A stretch of DNA of 23,536 nucleotides, taken from an uncultured Bacillota bacterium. Lineage in GTDB: Bacteria > Bacillota_I > Bacilli_A > RFN20 > CAG-449. Location of the stretch: contig CABUOQ010000030.1 of NCBI GenBank assembly GCA_902493275.1, positions 1 through 23,536 on the forward strand, in the 5' to 3' direction. This document shows positions 7,564 through 15,161 of the stretch, in pieces; position 1 is the stretch's first letter, and each line of letters begins with the position of its first letter. The notes under the pieces were generated by a model, which had not been told where the DNA came from, made no database searches, and was given only the letters and a program-made list of their open reading frames with translations. The position numbers and the translations under genes are program-made.

Positions 7564-9069
7564 ATGAATATAAAGCCAAATGAAATATCTGCTTTAATCA
7601 AAAAGCAAATTGAAAATTATTCTCATAAAATTGAAACAAGTGATGTCGGTTCGGTAATCAATGTTGGTGATGGTGTCGCTTTAGTATATGGATTAGACAA
7701 AGCGATGATGAGTGAATTATTAGAATTTGAAAATGGCGTTTATGGTATGGTTATGAATCTTGAAGAAGACCATATCGGTGTTGTTTTACTTGGCTCTGAT
7801 AAAGAGATTAAAGAAGGCGATATTGTTAAACGTACGGGTCGAGTTGTTGAAGTCCCAGTTGGCGAAATGATGTTAGGAAGAGTTGTTAATTCACTAGGTC
7901 AAGCCATTGATGGAAAAGGTGAAATTAAAGTTACAAAGACTCGTCCAATTGAAAGAATTGCTCCAGGAGTTATGACTAGAAAATCTGTTTCTGAACCCCT
8001 ACAAACTGGTATAAAAGCTATCGATGCGATGATTCCAATTGGAAGAGGACAACGTGAATTAATTATCGGTGATCGTCAAACAGGTAAAACGGCAATTGCA
8101 ATTGATACGATCATCAATCAAAAAGGTAAGAATTGTCTTTGTATCTATGTAGCTATTGGACAAAAGAATTCTACAGTTGCTCAAATAGTTGAAAAATTAC
8201 GTGTAAATGGAGCAATGGATTATACTGTTGTTGTCGCAGCTACCGCAAGTGAACTTGCACCTTTACAATATATTGCGCCTTATGCTGGAGTATCAATTGC
8301 CGAGGAATGGATGGAACAGGGCAAAGATGTTTTAATTGTATATGATGATTTATCAAAACATGCAGTTAGCTATCGTACTATATCATTGCTTTTAAGAAGA
8401 GCGCCAGGAAGAGAAGCTTATCCAGGTGATGTTTTCTATTTACATTCTAGATTATTAGAAAGAGCTTGTAAGTTAAATAAAGAAAATGGCGGCGGTTCAA
8501 TAACTGCTTTACCAATTATTGAAACCCAAGCAGGCGATATCTCGGCATATATTCCAACTAATGTCATCTCCATTACTGATGGTCAAATATTTTTAATGAA
8601 TGAGTTATTTAACGCTGGACAACGACCAGCTGTTGATTCTGGTTTATCTGTAAGCCGTGTTGGATCAGCTGCTCAAATTAAAGCTATGAAACAAGTTTCA
8701 GGCTCATTAAAAATTGATTTAGCGCAATTCCATGAACTACAAGCCTTTTCACAGTTTGGTTCCGATCTTGATGAAGAGACTAAAAATGTTTTAAATCATG
8801 GTCAAAGATTGATGGAAGTTTTAAAGCAACCTCAATATTCTCCTTATAGCGTTGACCGACAAATTATTGAATTATTTGCAGCAAAAAATCACTATCTAGA
8901 AAATGTTGAACTCGAAGATATACGACCATGTCTAGATGAATTATATCAAATGATTGAAATTCAACATCATGAAATAATCGATGAATTACTTGATAAAAAG
9001 ATTATTAGTGAAGATTTAGATGTAAGAATGAAATCTATTATTGGTGATTTCATGGAGAATTATAAATGA
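7564..9069 (+). CDS. atpA: ATP synthase F1 subunit alpha
   Basis: Regulatory nucleotide-binding subunit of the catalytic hexamer. The 501 residues are full length. The Walker A loop GDRQTGKT lies at 169-176, Walker B-type VLIVYDDLSKHA at about 255-266, and the family stretch PGREAYPGDVFYLHSRLLERA follows. The arginine-finger region near SVSRVGSAAQ is present. AAGGAG 7 bases before the ATG supports the start. The stop is TGA, and the ATG of a 35-codon ORF overlaps it (ATGA), which separates atpA from atpG in a way not seen in the standard gene order. The use of TGA as a stop here shows the genetic code is standard. Confidence 0.97.
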   Translation: MNIKPNEISALIKKQIENYSHKIETSDVGSVINVGDGVALVYGLDKAMMSELLEFENGVYGMVMNLEEDHIGVVLLGSDKEIKEGDIVKRTGRVVEVPVGEMMLGRVVNSLGQAIDGKGEIKVTKTRPIERIAPGVMTRKSVSEPLQTGIKAIDAMIPIGRGQRELIIGDRQTGKTAIAIDTIINQKGKNCLCIYVAIGQKNSTVAQIVEKLRVNGAMDYTVVVAATASELAPLQYIAPYAGVSIAEEWMEQGKDVLIVYDDLSKHAVSYRTISLLLRRAPGREAYPGDVFYLHSRLLERACKLNKENGGGSITALPIIETQAGDISAYIPTNVISITDGQIFLMNELFNAGQRPAVDSGLSVSRVGSAAQIKAMKQVSGSLKIDLAQFHELQAFSQFGSDLDEETKNVLNHGQRLMEVLKQPQYSPYSVDRQIIELFAAKNHYLENVELEDIRPCLDELYQMIEIQHHEIIDELLDKKIISEDLDVRMKSIIGDFMENYK

Positions 9070-9173
9070 CAAGCGAGATGATATTCGCCTTATCGATACT
9101 TATTGATTCCATTATTTTGGTTGTTTTAATCGTTATTTTGATTAGGACGATTATTAAGCAAAAGAGGTCATGA
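9066..9173 (+). CDS. Small single-helix membrane peptide between atpA and atpG
   Basis: A 35-codon frame that I do not recognise as a named family. It begins MTSEMIFALSILIDS, continues with an uninterrupted hydrophobic stretch to about residue 26, and ends in a basic tail (RTIIKQKRS). This predicts one membrane helix (about 5-26) with the positive C-terminus on the cytosolic side, and an acidic D14 within the helix. Evidence that it is real: the ATG overlaps the atpA stop (ATGA), GGAG lies 8 bases upstream (9054-9057), its TGA stop is one base before the atpG ATG, and it fills the whole gap. It also contains the atpG ribosome site (AGAGG, 9163-9167), so atpG translation may be coupled to it. 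An assembly or accessory role in ATP synthase is a guess from position. Confidence 0.7.
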   Translation: MTSEMIFALSILIDSIILVVLIVILIRTIIKQKRS

Positions 9174-9174
9174 T

Positions 9175-10041
9175 ATGTCGTTAGGATTACAAGCAACTAA
9201 AAGAAGAATATCTTCAGTTAATTCAACTAAGAAGATCACAAATGCCATGGGATTAGTGGCCACTTCCAAATTAAGAACTCTTAAAAAGAATCTTGCTGCT
9301 ACTTCAAAATATGCTGATGAAGTGAAGTTGATGATTGCTTCATTAATGAAAAGTATTCCAGAAGAAAAGATTAATGAAGTTTTTGCAATGGAAAAAATCA
9401 CCTCATCTCGCCAGATATTTGTTGTCGTTACTTCAACTTTAGGATTATGTGGTGGTTACAATTACAATATCTATAAAGAAATAGCACCATTAATTGATAA
9501 AGAAAATGATTTAATCATTTCTATTGGTAGGAAAGGTGACATTTATTTTAAGAATCGTGGATATCATGTCGATGACACCTATGTCGATTATTTAAGTGAT
9601 TTTGACTATTCAAAAGTTGATAAATTAGCTAAATATCTTCTGTTTTTATTTAAAAGTAATAAGTGTAAGGAAATTAAATTAGTTTATACTCATTTTAAAA
9701 ATCAGATTACTTTTAAACCAGAGACAATAAGTCTATTCCCTTTTGATAAAATAATAGAAGAAAATACTTTCACTTACAAAGAATTAAATATGATTGTTGA
9801 ACCAGATCCAGTTACCGTTTTAAAAAGAATAATGCCATTATATCTTAAGTCGATACTTTATTCTCGCCTTAGTGAATCGTTAACTAGTGAATATGCTTCA
9901 AGAAGAAATGCGATGGATTCAGCCACAGATAACGCTGAAGAGATCGTATCTAAATTACAAATAGAATTTAATAAAGCCCGTCAAGCGGCAATTACTCAAG
10001 AAATTACCGAAGTTGTCGGTGGAGCGAATGCTCAAAAATAG
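9175..10041 (+). CDS. atpG: ATP synthase F1 subunit gamma
   Basis: Central rotor shaft transmitting c-ring rotation to the catalytic sites. The 288 residues match the family. The N-terminal helix (GLQATKRRISSVNSTKKITN, with AMGLVATSKL following) and the C-terminal helix (ASRRNAMDSATDNAEEIV, with FNKARQAAITQEITEVVGGA) form the expected antiparallel coiled coil. The Rossmann-like middle contains TSTLGLCGGYNYN (about 86-98). AGAGG 7 bases before the ATG, inside the preceding small ORF, supports the start. Its TAG stop overlaps the strong AGGAGG site of atpD. Confidence 0.95.
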   Translation: MSLGLQATKRRISSVNSTKKITNAMGLVATSKLRTLKKNLAATSKYADEVKLMIASLMKSIPEEKINEVFAMEKITSSRQIFVVVTSTLGLCGGYNYNIYKEIAPLIDKENDLIISIGRKGDIYFKNRGYHVDDTYVDYLSDFDYSKVDKLAKYLLFLFKSNKCKEIKLVYTHFKNQITFKPETISLFPFDKIIEENTFTYKELNMIVEPDPVTVLKRIMPLYLKSILYSRLSESLTSEYASRRNAMDSATDNAEEIVSKLQIEFNKARQAAITQEITEVVGGANAQK

Positions 10042-10049
10042 GAGGAACT

Positions 10050-11459
10050 ATGGAAAATCAATTTAATAAAGGAATCGTCGTTCAAGTTATTGGTCCAATT
10101 GTCGATATTAAATTTAAAGATCAAGCTTTACCTGAATTATTGACGGCAATTGAGATTATTAATAATGGCAAAAAATTGGTGGTTGAAGTTGCTCAACACG
10201 TTGGTGATGATGTGGTGCGCTGCGTCTCTATGGGACCAACTGATGGCTTAGTTCGTGGTCAAGAAGCTACCTCAACTGGAAATCCAATCATGGTTAATGT
10301 TGGAAGTGCGACACTTGGAAGAATGTTTAATGTTCTCGGTGAAGAGATTGATGGACTTGATCCGCTTCCTAAAGAGAATAAAAAAATGCCAATTCATCGT
10401 TCATCCCCAACGTTTAAAGAACAACAAACATCGGCTCAAATATTAGAGACTGGAATTAAAGTTATCGATTTATTATGTCCATATGTTAAAGGTGGAAAAA
10501 TTGGTTTATTCGGTGGAGCAGGAGTTGGTAAGACAGTTTTAATTCAAGAATTAATTAATAATATTGCTACTCAAAAACATGGTATTTCTGTTTTCGCCGG
10601 AGTTGGTGAAAGAACGCGTGAAGGCAATGACTTATATTTTGAAATGAAAGAATCAGGTGTTCTTTCTAAAACCGCCTTAGTATTTGGTCAAATGAATGAA
10701 CCACCAGGAGCAAGAATGCGAGTTGGTTTAACTGGTCTAACTATGGCAGAATATTTCCGTGATGTTGAACATCAAGATGTCTTATTATTTATTGATAACA
10801 TATTTAGATTTACTCAAGCGGGTTCTGAAGTTTCGGCACTTTTAGGAAGAATGCCTTCCGCGGTTGGATATCAACCAACATTAGCTACGGAAATGGGACA
10901 GTTACAAGAAAGAATTACATCGACTAAAGATGGATCGATTACTTCAGTACAAGCAATTTATGTTCCGGCTGATGATTTAACTGATCCAGCTCCAGCTACT
11001 ACATTCTCGCACCTTGATGCGACAACTGTTCTTGATCGAAAAACTGCTTCTTTAGGAATTTATCCAGCGGTTGATCCACTTGGTTCAACTTCTAATATTT
11101 TAGACCCAAATATCGTGGGAAAAGAACATTATGATGTTGCTCGCGGTGTACAAGCAATTTTGCAAAGATATAAAGATCTACAAGATATCATTGCTATTTT
11201 AGGTATGGATGAATTATCCGAGGATGATAAAGTCATAGTTAATCGGGCTCGTCGAATTCGTAATTTCTTATCTCAACCTTTCCATGTCGCGGAAGTATTT
11301 AATGGTTTCCCAGGAAAATTTGTGGAAGTTAAAGATACAATTCGTTCTTTTAAAGCAATTTTAAATGGTGAATATGATGATTTACCTGAACAAGCTTTCT
11401 TATATGTTGGAACTATCGAAGATGCTGTTAAAAAAGCTGAAGAATTAAAAAAGAGATAG
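10050..11459 (+). CDS. atpD: ATP synthase F1 subunit beta
   Basis: Catalytic subunit that makes or hydrolyses ATP. The 469 residues are full length. Walker A GGAGVGKT lies at 155-162, the catalytic glutamate is E187 in GVGERTREGND, Walker B is in DVLLFIDNIFRFTQAGSEVSALLGR (key part LLFIDNIFRF), and the C-terminal contact loop reads DELSEDD. A strong AGGAGG overlaps the atpG stop and sits 7 bases from the ATG. No change at a catalytic position was seen. Confidence 0.97.
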   Translation: MENQFNKGIVVQVIGPIVDIKFKDQALPELLTAIEIINNGKKLVVEVAQHVGDDVVRCVSMGPTDGLVRGQEATSTGNPIMVNVGSATLGRMFNVLGEEIDGLDPLPKENKKMPIHRSSPTFKEQQTSAQILETGIKVIDLLCPYVKGGKIGLFGGAGVGKTVLIQELINNIATQKHGISVFAGVGERTREGNDLYFEMKESGVLSKTALVFGQMNEPPGARMRVGLTGLTMAEYFRDVEHQDVLLFIDNIFRFTQAGSEVSALLGRMPSAVGYQPTLATEMGQLQERITSTKDGSITSVQAIYVPADDLTDPAPATTFSHLDATTVLDRKTASLGIYPAVDPLGSTSNILDPNIVGKEHYDVARGVQAILQRYKDLQDIIAILGMDELSEDDKVIVNRARRIRNFLSQPFHVAEVFNGFPGKFVEVKDTIRSFKAILNGEYDDLPEQAFLYVGTIEDAVKKAEELKKR

Positions 11460-11462
11460 ATT

Positions 11463-11861
11463 ATGGAGAAACTAAAAATACGAATAATTACTCCGGATGA
11501 TATTCATGTAATAGAAGATGTATCTTCTATTACGCTTTCAGCTATCGATGGTGAATTAACTATTTTACCAAAGCATTATCCTTTGATGACTGCAATTGAT
11601 GTTTCCAAAATCAAATTTATCAAAGATAAAAATCCAATCTATGGTTTTATAAGTGATGGACTATTGAATGTAAAAGAACATGAGGTCATTTTGATTTTAA
11701 ATGCTTTTGAATTTAAAGATGAAATTGATATTGCTCGGGCTAAAGCAAGTTATGAAAGAGCCTATAAAAGGATTAATTCTAAACAAGAAAACATTGACAT
11801 TGCTCGGGCTGAAGCATCTTTAAAAAGAGCATTAACAAGAATGTCAATTGCCCAAAAATAA
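11463..11861 (+). CDS. atpC: ATP synthase F1 subunit epsilon
   Basis: Rotor-foot subunit that can inhibit ATP hydrolysis. The 132 residues comprise an N-terminal beta sandwich (about 1-85, with SAIDGELTILPKHYPLMTAI) and a C-terminal two-helix hairpin (about 88-130). The two helices carry a near repeat, DIARAKASYERAYKRI and DIARAEASLKRALTRM. It starts 3 bases after atpD and ends the ATP synthase genes proper. No terminator follows; the Tex gene starts 27 bases downstream. Confidence 0.93.
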   Translation: MEKLKIRIITPDDIHVIEDVSSITLSAIDGELTILPKHYPLMTAIDVSKIKFIKDKNPIYGFISDGLLNVKEHEVILILNAFEFKDEIDIARAKASYERAYKRINSKQENIDIARAEASLKRALTRMSIAQK

Positions 11862-11888
11862 TTTATATATAGATTTAGGATAGATAAT

Positions 11889-14033
11889 ATGAATATAGAA
11901 TTAATTTTAGCTGATGAATTAAACATTAAAAACGAACAAGTAAACTCGGTAATCAATTTGCTTAATGAAGGAAATACAATTCCTTTTATTGCTCGTTATC
12001 GTAAAGAAGTAACTGGGGGATTGGATGATGAAATTCTTCGCCATTTCAATGATAGATATAATTATCTTTTGAATCTTTCTGCACGAATGGAGACGGTTAT
12101 TGCTTCAATTAAAGAGCAAGGAAAACTCACTGAAGAACTTAATAACGAAATTTTAAATTGCCATACTTTAACTGAATTAGAAGATTTATATCGCCCTTAT
12201 AAACCAAAAAAGAAGACAAGAGCTTCAATTGCTAAAGAAAAAGGTTTAGCTCCTTTAGCGGAATATATTTTAAAGCAAGATGAGACCATGCCGTTAGAAG
12301 AATATGCGCAGACATTTATTAATGAAGATAAACAAGTAAATACGATTCAAGATGCACTTAATGGCGCTAAAGATATCATCGCTGAAGTAATCTCAGATAA
12401 TCCTAATTGTAGAAAATATATTAGGAAGCAAAATTATCGTTTTGGAAGTATAGTTACTAAAGAAATTAAAAAAGAAGAAAAAGGAACATATGATATGTAC
12501 GCAGAATATGAAGAAAGCGTATCAAGAATAGTTCCACATCGTATTTTGGCTATAAACCGCGCTGAAAAACAAAAATATCTTCGAGTAAGTTTAAAAGTTA
12601 ATGATGAAGATAATGTTTCTTATATTGAGAAGAAAGTAATTATAAAAAACAGTCCTTTTAAGAGTATTTTGCAAGAATGTATTTTAGATGGATATAATAG
12701 ATTGATTTCTCCTTCTTTGGAAACCGAAATTAGAAATGATTTAACTCAAAAAGCTGAAGAAGCTTCAATGGAAGTTTTTAAAGCTAATCTTCATCAATTA
12801 TTATTGACTTCCCCAATGAAAAATAAAATAGTTCTTGGTTTTGATCCAGGATATGCTCATGGTTGTAAGTTAGCAGTTGTCGATATGACAGGAAAAGTAC
12901 TATTCACGACAGTTATTTATCCAGTTAAACCTCAGCAACAGATACAAAAATCAGCTGATGTAGTTACTGAAATAATTAAAAAGTATAAAGTAGATTTAAT
13001 CGCTTTAGGTAATGGTACTGCTTCTAGAGAATCAGAAGCCTTCTTAAAGAATTTATTAAAAAATATAAGTTTAGCGAAACCATGTCAAGTGGTTATTGTT
13101 TCTGAATCTGGAGCATCAGTATATTCAGCAACAAAATTAGCTAGTGAAGAATTTCCAACATTCGATACGAATCTTCGTAGTGCAGTTTCAATCGCTAGAA
13201 GATTACAAGATCCATTAAGTGAATTAGTCAAGATTCCACCAGAAGCTATTGGTGTGGGTCAATATCAACATGACATGAATCAAAAGCGTCTTAATGAGGT
13301 ATTATCAGGCGTGGTTGAAAATTGTGTTAACTCAGTTGGAGTGGATGTTAATTCAGCTTCACCATCATTACTTGAATATGTCGCTGGTATTAGTTCAACA
13401 TTAGCAAAAAATATTGTGGAATATCGTCAACTTAATGGAGCATTCAAAAAAAGAGAAGAACTTTTAAAAGTCAATAAACTTGGTCCAAAAATCTTTTTGC
13501 AATGTGCAGGCTTTTTAAGAATAAGTAATAATTATCCACTAGATAATACCGCTGTTCACCCAGAATCATATCCAATTGTCATGTCATTGTTAGATAAACT
13601 AGGTTTATCTTTAGAAGAGATAAATACCGAAAACTTCATCCAAAAGCTTGATAACATTAAAAATATCTCGACCTTAAGTAAAGAATTAAATGTCGGTGAG
13701 ATGACTTTATCTGATATCATCGATGAATTAAAAAAGCCAGGCCGTGATATTCGAGAAGTTGATAATGAAGAAATTTTACGTAGCGATATCGTGGATATCA
13801 CTGATTTAAAAGAGGGAATGATATTAAAAGGAACAGTTCGTAATATCATGGATTTTGGTTGTTTTGTTGATTTAGGTGTTCACATCGATGGCTTAATTCA
13901 TATCTCAGAATTATCGAATAATTTTGTTAAACACCCATTAGATGTAGTTCATTTAAATCAAATTGTCACCGTAAAAGTAATCTCTGTTGATGTTAATAAA
14001 AAGCGTATTGGCTTATCGCTAAAACAAGTATAA
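11889..14033 (+). CDS. tex: Tex-family S1 RNA-binding protein
   Basis: Cytosolic nucleic-acid-binding protein of the Tex/YhgF family, linked in other bacteria to transcription and to RNA handling. The 714 residues are a normal length. Landmarks: N-terminal LLNEGNTIPFIARYRKEVTGGLDDE (key part TIPFIARYRKE, about 30-40); the YqgF/RuvC-like domain from about 315 (LGFDPGYAHGCKLAVVD); a helix-hairpin-helix block at about 488-560 (SPSLLEYVAGIS, AGFLRI); and a C-terminal S1 domain from about 640 (LKGTVRNIMDFGCFVDLG, HIDGLIHISELS). AGGA lies before the ATG. It follows atpC by 27 bases without a terminator, so it is probably co-transcribed with the ATP synthase genes. Confidence 0.95.
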   Translation: MNIELILADELNIKNEQVNSVINLLNEGNTIPFIARYRKEVTGGLDDEILRHFNDRYNYLLNLSARMETVIASIKEQGKLTEELNNEILNCHTLTELEDLYRPYKPKKKTRASIAKEKGLAPLAEYILKQDETMPLEEYAQTFINEDKQVNTIQDALNGAKDIIAEVISDNPNCRKYIRKQNYRFGSIVTKEIKKEEKGTYDMYAEYEESVSRIVPHRILAINRAEKQKYLRVSLKVNDEDNVSYIEKKVIIKNSPFKSILQECILDGYNRLISPSLETEIRNDLTQKAEEASMEVFKANLHQLLLTSPMKNKIVLGFDPGYAHGCKLAVVDMTGKVLFTTVIYPVKPQQQIQKSADVVTEIIKKYKVDLIALGNGTASRESEAFLKNLLKNISLAKPCQVVIVSESGASVYSATKLASEEFPTFDTNLRSAVSIARRLQDPLSELVKIPPEAIGVGQYQHDMNQKRLNEVLSGVVENCVNSVGVDVNSASPSLLEYVAGISSTLAKNIVEYRQLNGAFKKREELLKVNKLGPKIFLQCAGFLRISNNYPLDNTAVHPESYPIVMSLLDKLGLSLEEINTENFIQKLDNIKNISTLSKELNVGEMTLSDIIDELKKPGRDIREVDNEEILRSDIVDITDLKEGMILKGTVRNIMDFGCFVDLGVHIDGLIHISELSNNFVKHPLDVVHLNQIVTVKVISVDVNKKRIGLSLKQV

Positions 14034-14048
14034 TCGGAGAAATAGCTT

Positions 14049-15107
14049 ATGAAAAAGTATTATGAATTTGATTCCTTAAAAACCGAAAAAGAAGGGGTAA
14101 TGTTTTTTGTCCCAAATGATGAAGAAAAGTATAGACTTAAAAAGCCGTGCAAAGGGTTTGGAATTATTAAATATGGTGAGGGTTCTATTTACACTGGACA
14201 AATTAAATTCACTGGCAGCCGATATCAAAAATTAGGTGAAGGAAAACAAGATTTCATTCGCTCAACAATCGGAGATCCTTTTGACGATGGAAAGGGAAAT
14301 ATCATTCGCCGCAACATGTATGTCGGTCACTTTGATTATCGTAAAACTGATTGGATTTATGGTAATGGAGTGATGTATTATTGTGATGAAAATAATAAAC
14401 CATTACAATTTGTTAAGGGTTTTTATGAAGGTACTAATCGCGTTGGCCCATATCAAGGCGACTTTGATTATAATACTTTAAAAGCTGGATTTGATAAATC
14501 TATGGAAAATTTTGAGGGTTTTGATGAAAAAAAACTAGCCTTTAATCGAGTAAGTCTACGTTCAGATTTTACAAAGCAATATGATACTTTATTCATTGGT
14601 GATTCTTATTTTGAATTTTGGTTTAACGAAACATATGCCAGTAAGACATTTGAACAAAGTTTTGACACCAATAAATATTTAAATATTGGGGTTGGAGGAA
14701 CAACATTCGCCGATTGGATTAAATATTTTGAAGTCTTTGATCAAATCAAAACAATTGATAGGATTGTTATTAATTTAGGTTTTAATGATATTCACATGGG
14801 ATGTAACTCATTAAAAACGTATAATAATGAAAAATTGCTTATCGAAAAATTAAAAGACAAATACCCTAATGCTGAAATATATCTATTAAATGTTATTCAT
14901 GCACCATTATTCCCTGAAAAATATAATATTGAAAAAAGATATAATTCGTTAATTAAAAAGAATGTTAAAGGTGTGAAAATTATTGATTCTAGTTCGGTAA
15001 TTGAAAATGCTCCTAAAGGAAATTACTTTAACGACGATCAAGTTCATTTAAATAAATTTGGTTATGAATTATTTTTTAAAGTTATAAACACCACGATTAA
15101 TGAGTAA
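14049..15107 (+). CDS. MORN-repeat / SGNH-hydrolase (GDSL-like) fusion protein
   Basis: A 352-residue two-part protein without signal peptide or membrane helix. Residues about 33-140 hold three MORN-like strands (GFGIIKYGEGSIYTGQIKF, MYVGHFDY..IYGNGVMYY, KGFYEGTNRVGPYQGDF). Residues about 175-352 form an SGNH hydrolase with all four blocks: GDS with S186 (FIGDSYFEFW), G216/G217 in NIGVGGTTFADW, N246 in NLGFNDIH, and D330-Q-V-H333 in the last block. The catalytic Ser-Asp-His set is therefore complete, which suggests an esterase, acyl-hydrolase or deacetylase of unknown substrate. MORN repeats often bind lipids or proteins and could place the enzyme at a membrane. CGGAG precedes the ATG, 15 bases after Tex. 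It is the last gene of the long cluster and ends before a terminator. Confidence 0.8.
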   Translation: MKKYYEFDSLKTEKEGVMFFVPNDEEKYRLKKPCKGFGIIKYGEGSIYTGQIKFTGSRYQKLGEGKQDFIRSTIGDPFDDGKGNIIRRNMYVGHFDYRKTDWIYGNGVMYYCDENNKPLQFVKGFYEGTNRVGPYQGDFDYNTLKAGFDKSMENFEGFDEKKLAFNRVSLRSDFTKQYDTLFIGDSYFEFWFNETYASKTFEQSFDTNKYLNIGVGGTTFADWIKYFEVFDQIKTIDRIVINLGFNDIHMGCNSLKTYNNEKLLIEKLKDKYPNAEIYLLNVIHAPLFPEKYNIEKRYNSLIKKNVKGVKIIDSSSVIENAPKGNYFNDDQVHLNKFGYELFFKVINTTINE

Positions 15108-15114
15108 AAATATA

Positions 15115-15146
15115 AAAAATGTTTCCCATTTATGAGAAACATTTTT
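15115..15146. terminator. Bidirectional intrinsic terminator
   Basis: AAAAATGTTTC (15115-15125) pairs perfectly over 11 bases with GAAACATTTTT (15136-15146), with a 10-base loop. The A-rich left arm and T-rich right arm give a T tract on both strands. It separates the end of the long plus-strand atp cluster from the convergent thrS gene. Confidence 0.85.
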
Positions 15147-15161
15147 ATTAGAATAATAATT

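Noticed and set aside
7564..9173. Mycoplasma genetic code (TGA as tryptophan)
   Set aside because: TGA ends atpA and the small ORF at the expected places and tryptophan is TGG throughout.
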